DNA of 64,000 nt from Dongia sedimenti (GTDB lineage Bacteria; Pseudomonadota; Alphaproteobacteria; Dongiales; Dongiaceae), in assembly GCA_030715195.1 (NCBI GenBank), contig JAUYVI010000003.1, forward strand, positions 214,960 through 278,959. Direction: 5' to 3'. How positions within the stretch are numbered: the first letter of the stretch is position 1; each line of letters starts with the position of its first letter. The notes beneath the pieces were generated by a model. That model did not search any database and had not been told where the DNA came from. It worked only from the letters and a program-made list of their open reading frames with translations. Below are positions 62,173-64,000 of this stretch, piece by piece. Made by a program: the position numbers and the translations under genes.

Positions 62173-63345
62173 ATGCGATATTCAAGTTTCACCCAGCGCA
62201 TCGGCGGCGAGGGTGCCCGCGCCTGGGAAATCCATCACCGCGCCGTGCAAGCGAAGCGCCGCGGAGAGGATGTGATCATCCTCTCGATCGGCGATCCGGA
62301 TTTCGACACGCCGGCTTCGATCAAGCAGGCCGCCGTCGCGGCGCTCGATGCCGGAGACACGCATTACACCGACATCCTCGGTTTCCCCGCTTTGCGCGAG
62401 GCGATCGCCGCCTATCATCGCCGCATGTCGGGCCAGGACGTGACCGCGGAGAATGTCGCCGCCGTCTCGGGCGCGCAGGGTGGCCTCTTCGTCTCGTCGA
62501 TGCTGGTGCTCGATCGGGGCGATGACGTGGTCGTGCCCGAGCCGATGTATCTGACCTACGAAGCGACGTTCCGCGCGGCGGGTGCGAACCTGATCCGCGT
62601 ACCGATGCGGCCGGAGAACGAGTTTCATCTGCTCCCGGCGGATCTCGAGCAGGCGCTCACGCCGAACACCAAGGCCATCGTCTTCGCGACTCCGGGCAAT
62701 CCGACCGGTGCGATGTTCGCGCGTGACGTCCTGGAAGCCATGGCGAAGCTCGCGATCGAACGCGATCTCTGGGTGATCGCCGACGAGGTCTATGCGGCTT
62801 TGAGCTTCGGCAAGCCGCATGTGAGCATCGGCGGCCTGCCGGGCATGGGCGAGCGCACGGTCACGATCAACAGCTTGTCGAAGTCGCATGCCATGACCGG
62901 CTGGCGGATCGGCTGGATCGTGGCGCCCAAGGAGTTGATCGAATTTGCCCATGACCTGGGCTTGAGCACGCAATACGGCCTGCCGGGCTTCATCCAGCGC
63001 GCCGCCATCCGCGCACTGGCCGAGCCGGTGCCGGAAGTCGATCAGATGCGGGACGCCTATCGCCGCCGGCGCGACGCGGCGGTCACCACCCTGAACCAGG
63101 TGCCCGGCCTCAAGGTGCACGTGCCCGAGGCCGGCATGTTCATGATGCTGGATGTGCGCGGCACCGGCTTGAGCGCCTTCGATTACGCGCTTCGCCTGTT
63201 CGAGCAGACGGGAGTCGCCATTCTCGACGCGACCCCCTTCGGCCGGAGCGCCGAAGGGCATTGCCGGGTGTCGTTCGTGGTCGATGAGAAGAGCCTGACG
63301 GAAGCCTGCCGCCGGATCGCGTCGTTCACCAACAGCCTGAGCTGA
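62173..63345 (+). CDS. aruH: Arginine-pyruvate transaminase AruH
   Basis: A 390-residue class I aminotransferase. From memory it follows Pseudomonas AruH closely (MRYSSFTQRIGGEGARAWEI start, SIGDPDFDTP, LSKSHAMTGWRIGW with the PLP lysine, and the C-terminal ATPFGRSAEGHCRVSF). It would convert L-arginine and pyruvate to 2-ketoarginine and alanine. AruI decarboxylase and an aldehyde dehydrogenase needed to reach 4-guanidinobutyrate are not in the window; GbuA is 5 kb away. A general aspartate-type aminotransferase is the alternative. It is divergent from the PspA operon. Confidence 0.8.
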   Translation: MRYSSFTQRIGGEGARAWEIHHRAVQAKRRGEDVIILSIGDPDFDTPASIKQAAVAALDAGDTHYTDILGFPALREAIAAYHRRMSGQDVTAENVAAVSGAQGGLFVSSMLVLDRGDDVVVPEPMYLTYEATFRAAGANLIRVPMRPENEFHLLPADLEQALTPNTKAIVFATPGNPTGAMFARDVLEAMAKLAIERDLWVIADEVYAALSFGKPHVSIGGLPGMGERTVTINSLSKSHAMTGWRIGWIVAPKELIEFAHDLGLSTQYGLPGFIQRAAIRALAEPVPEVDQMRDAYRRRRDAAVTTLNQVPGLKVHVPEAGMFMMLDVRGTGLSAFDYALRLFEQTGVAILDATPFGRSAEGHCRVSFVVDEKSLTEACRRIASFTNSLS

Positions 63346-63359
63346 CCAGAGAGACTCAG

Positions 63360-63758
63360 CTACTCCGACTTGCTCATATCCAGCGGGGCGACGCCGCCGA
63401 ACAGCCGCGCCTTCTGGCTGCCATCCTTGTTCGACCAGGTCACCTTGTGACCGACCACCTCGACCCGGTAGCAGCCGTCCTCCGAGGCGACGGCGCCGGG
63501 CCATTTCAGGCAAACGTCGCCGCTCTTGTCGAGCGACCAGGTGCCGGACACCGGCTCGGCGGTCCCCTCCTGGATGGTGGCCTGGCCGCCGGGCAGGAAG
63601 TAGAGCTTGTAGGGCGTGCCGTTGCCCATCTTGCCGGTGAGCGTATTGCCCTGCATGGCGGTGATGAAGGCATCGCCGCGCAGCGACTTGGCCTCCGCGG
63701 GCACGCTCGCCAGCAGCGCCACCGCACCGAGTGCGGCCAAAGCGAATTTGTTAAACAT
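63360..63758 (-). CDS. Small exported protein of unknown function
   Basis: A 132-residue protein with a clear signal peptide (MFNKFALAALGAVALLASVP, cleavage near AEA-KS at about 23). The mature part has FITAMQGNTLTGKMGNGTPY and SGTWSLDKSGDVCLKWP, a pattern of small beta-barrel periplasmic proteins (DUF995-like), with two cysteines likely bonded (C about 88 and 96). Function unknown. It converges with aruH, 14 bp apart. Confidence 0.68.
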   Translation of the reverse strand: MFNKFALAALGAVALLASVPAEAKSLRGDAFITAMQGNTLTGKMGNGTPYKLYFLPGGQATIQEGTAEPVSGTWSLDKSGDVCLKWPGAVASEDGCYRVEVVGHKVTWSNKDGSQKARLFGGVAPLDMSKSE

Positions 63759-63894
63759 CTCTCTCGTCCTCGTTTTTGTCCCCGGCAGTTAAATGCACAT
63801 GGGGCCATGCCGGTTCACCTGGGAGAGGCAGGGCCGTTTCGCAAGCCATACGTGCGTATAATGCCGTGCTCGATACCGACCGTTACAAAGGTCG

Positions 63895-64000
63895 TTACCG
63901 ATCGAATGCGTCTAAAAAGCCGCGAATGAGCGCCCGCATCCGATCCCGGCCGAAACTCGGATAGTGCCCGCCATGGACCACGCGCACCGGCAGGTCCAGG
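63895..64000 (-). CDS. MBL-fold hydrolase, C-terminal end only
   Basis: The minus strand is open from the window edge to a TAA at 63897-63895 (34 codons visible). The end reads VRVVHGGHYPSFGRDRMRAL then IRGFLDAFDR. The VHGGH-x-PSFGR context is the C-terminal metal-histidine region of many metallo-beta-lactamase-fold hydrolases. The rest lies outside the window, so the assignment is tentative. Confidence 0.5.
   Translation of the reverse strand, partial: LDLPVRVVHGGHYPSFGRDRMRALIRGFLDAFDR

Noticed and set aside
1..64000. CRISPR arrays, insertion sequences, integrases, phage genes
   Set aside because: None seen: no regularly spaced repeats and no transposase or integrase motifs among the supported genes.

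Overview
The window is GC-rich (hand-counted lines of about 65-70% GC) and densely coded on both strands. It reads as chromosomal DNA of a free-living or plant/soil-associated alphaproteobacterium. The pointers are a FixL-FixJ-FixK oxygen-sensing set, a ChoXWV choline transporter beside betI/betA, a DUF2336 protein, possible CtrA-type boxes and a betaine-homocysteine methyltransferase. The order (Rhodospirillales or Rhizobiales) cannot be settled from the sequence alone. I see no insertion sequence, phage, integrase or CRISPR array.

Layout. 1-1.2 kb: end of an MFS transporter, then a palindromic intergenic repeat. 1.4-4.9 kb: a taurine/sulfonate operon tauABCD (minus strand). 5.2-6.3 kb: an unrecognised low-GC seven-helix membrane protein. 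6.4-12.8 kb: choline uptake and oxidation (betA, betI, then divergent choXWV and a HAD phosphatase), with a probable BetI operator between the divergent units. 12.9-17.4 kb: a REC-EAL phosphodiesterase, a three-gene operon (DauR-like regulator, aminotransferase, B3/B4 editing-like domain) and a TPR protein. 17.4-20.3 kb: argS and bmt. 20.6-24.1 kb: fixL, fixJ, a single-domain receiver and fixK, with FNR/FixK-type and FixJ-type boxes. 24.1-27.1 kb: DUF3088, EamA exporter, LysR, DJ-1/PfpI. 27.1-32.5 kb: a FecR-domain protein with an acidic Gly/Ser/Asp tail, then a dimethylglycine/sarcosine dehydrogenase divergent from an MttB-family methyltransferase. 32.5-38 kb: LysR/cysteine hydrolase pair, YciB with a coupled PAS protein, a phospholipase D-like protein and a DMT exporter. 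38-43.5 kb: a cytosolic hybrid kinase with nine tandem PAS domains and a fatty-acid desaturase. 43.6-50 kb: a GFA-PhnD-EamA-TusA operon, a TAXI binding protein and an NDP-forming acyl-CoA synthetase. 50-56 kb: DUF2336, a secreted trypsin-like protease, DenD, tRNA-Thr and a nitrilase. 56-57 kb: guanidinobutyrase. 57-62 kb: a tightly overlapping PspA / AAA+ ATPase / coiled-coil membrane protein / binding-protein-OmpA operon. 62-64 kb: AruH transaminase, a small secreted protein and the end of an MBL-fold hydrolase.

How the genes fit together. One theme is methylated amines: choline import (ChoXWV), choline oxidation (BetA), betaine demethylation (Bmt, possibly the MttB homologue) and dimethylglycine/sarcosine oxidation. 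betB is not in the window. A second theme is arginine: AruH and GbuA catalyse two steps of the arginine transaminase route, and a DauR-like regulator sits elsewhere. A third is signalling: the Fix oxygen cascade, the nine-PAS kinase and a c-di-GMP phosphodiesterase. The least-described unit is the 57-62 kb Psp-like envelope operon; the most unusual single proteins are the nine-PAS kinase and a FixL whose two PAS domains both carry heme-ligand residues.
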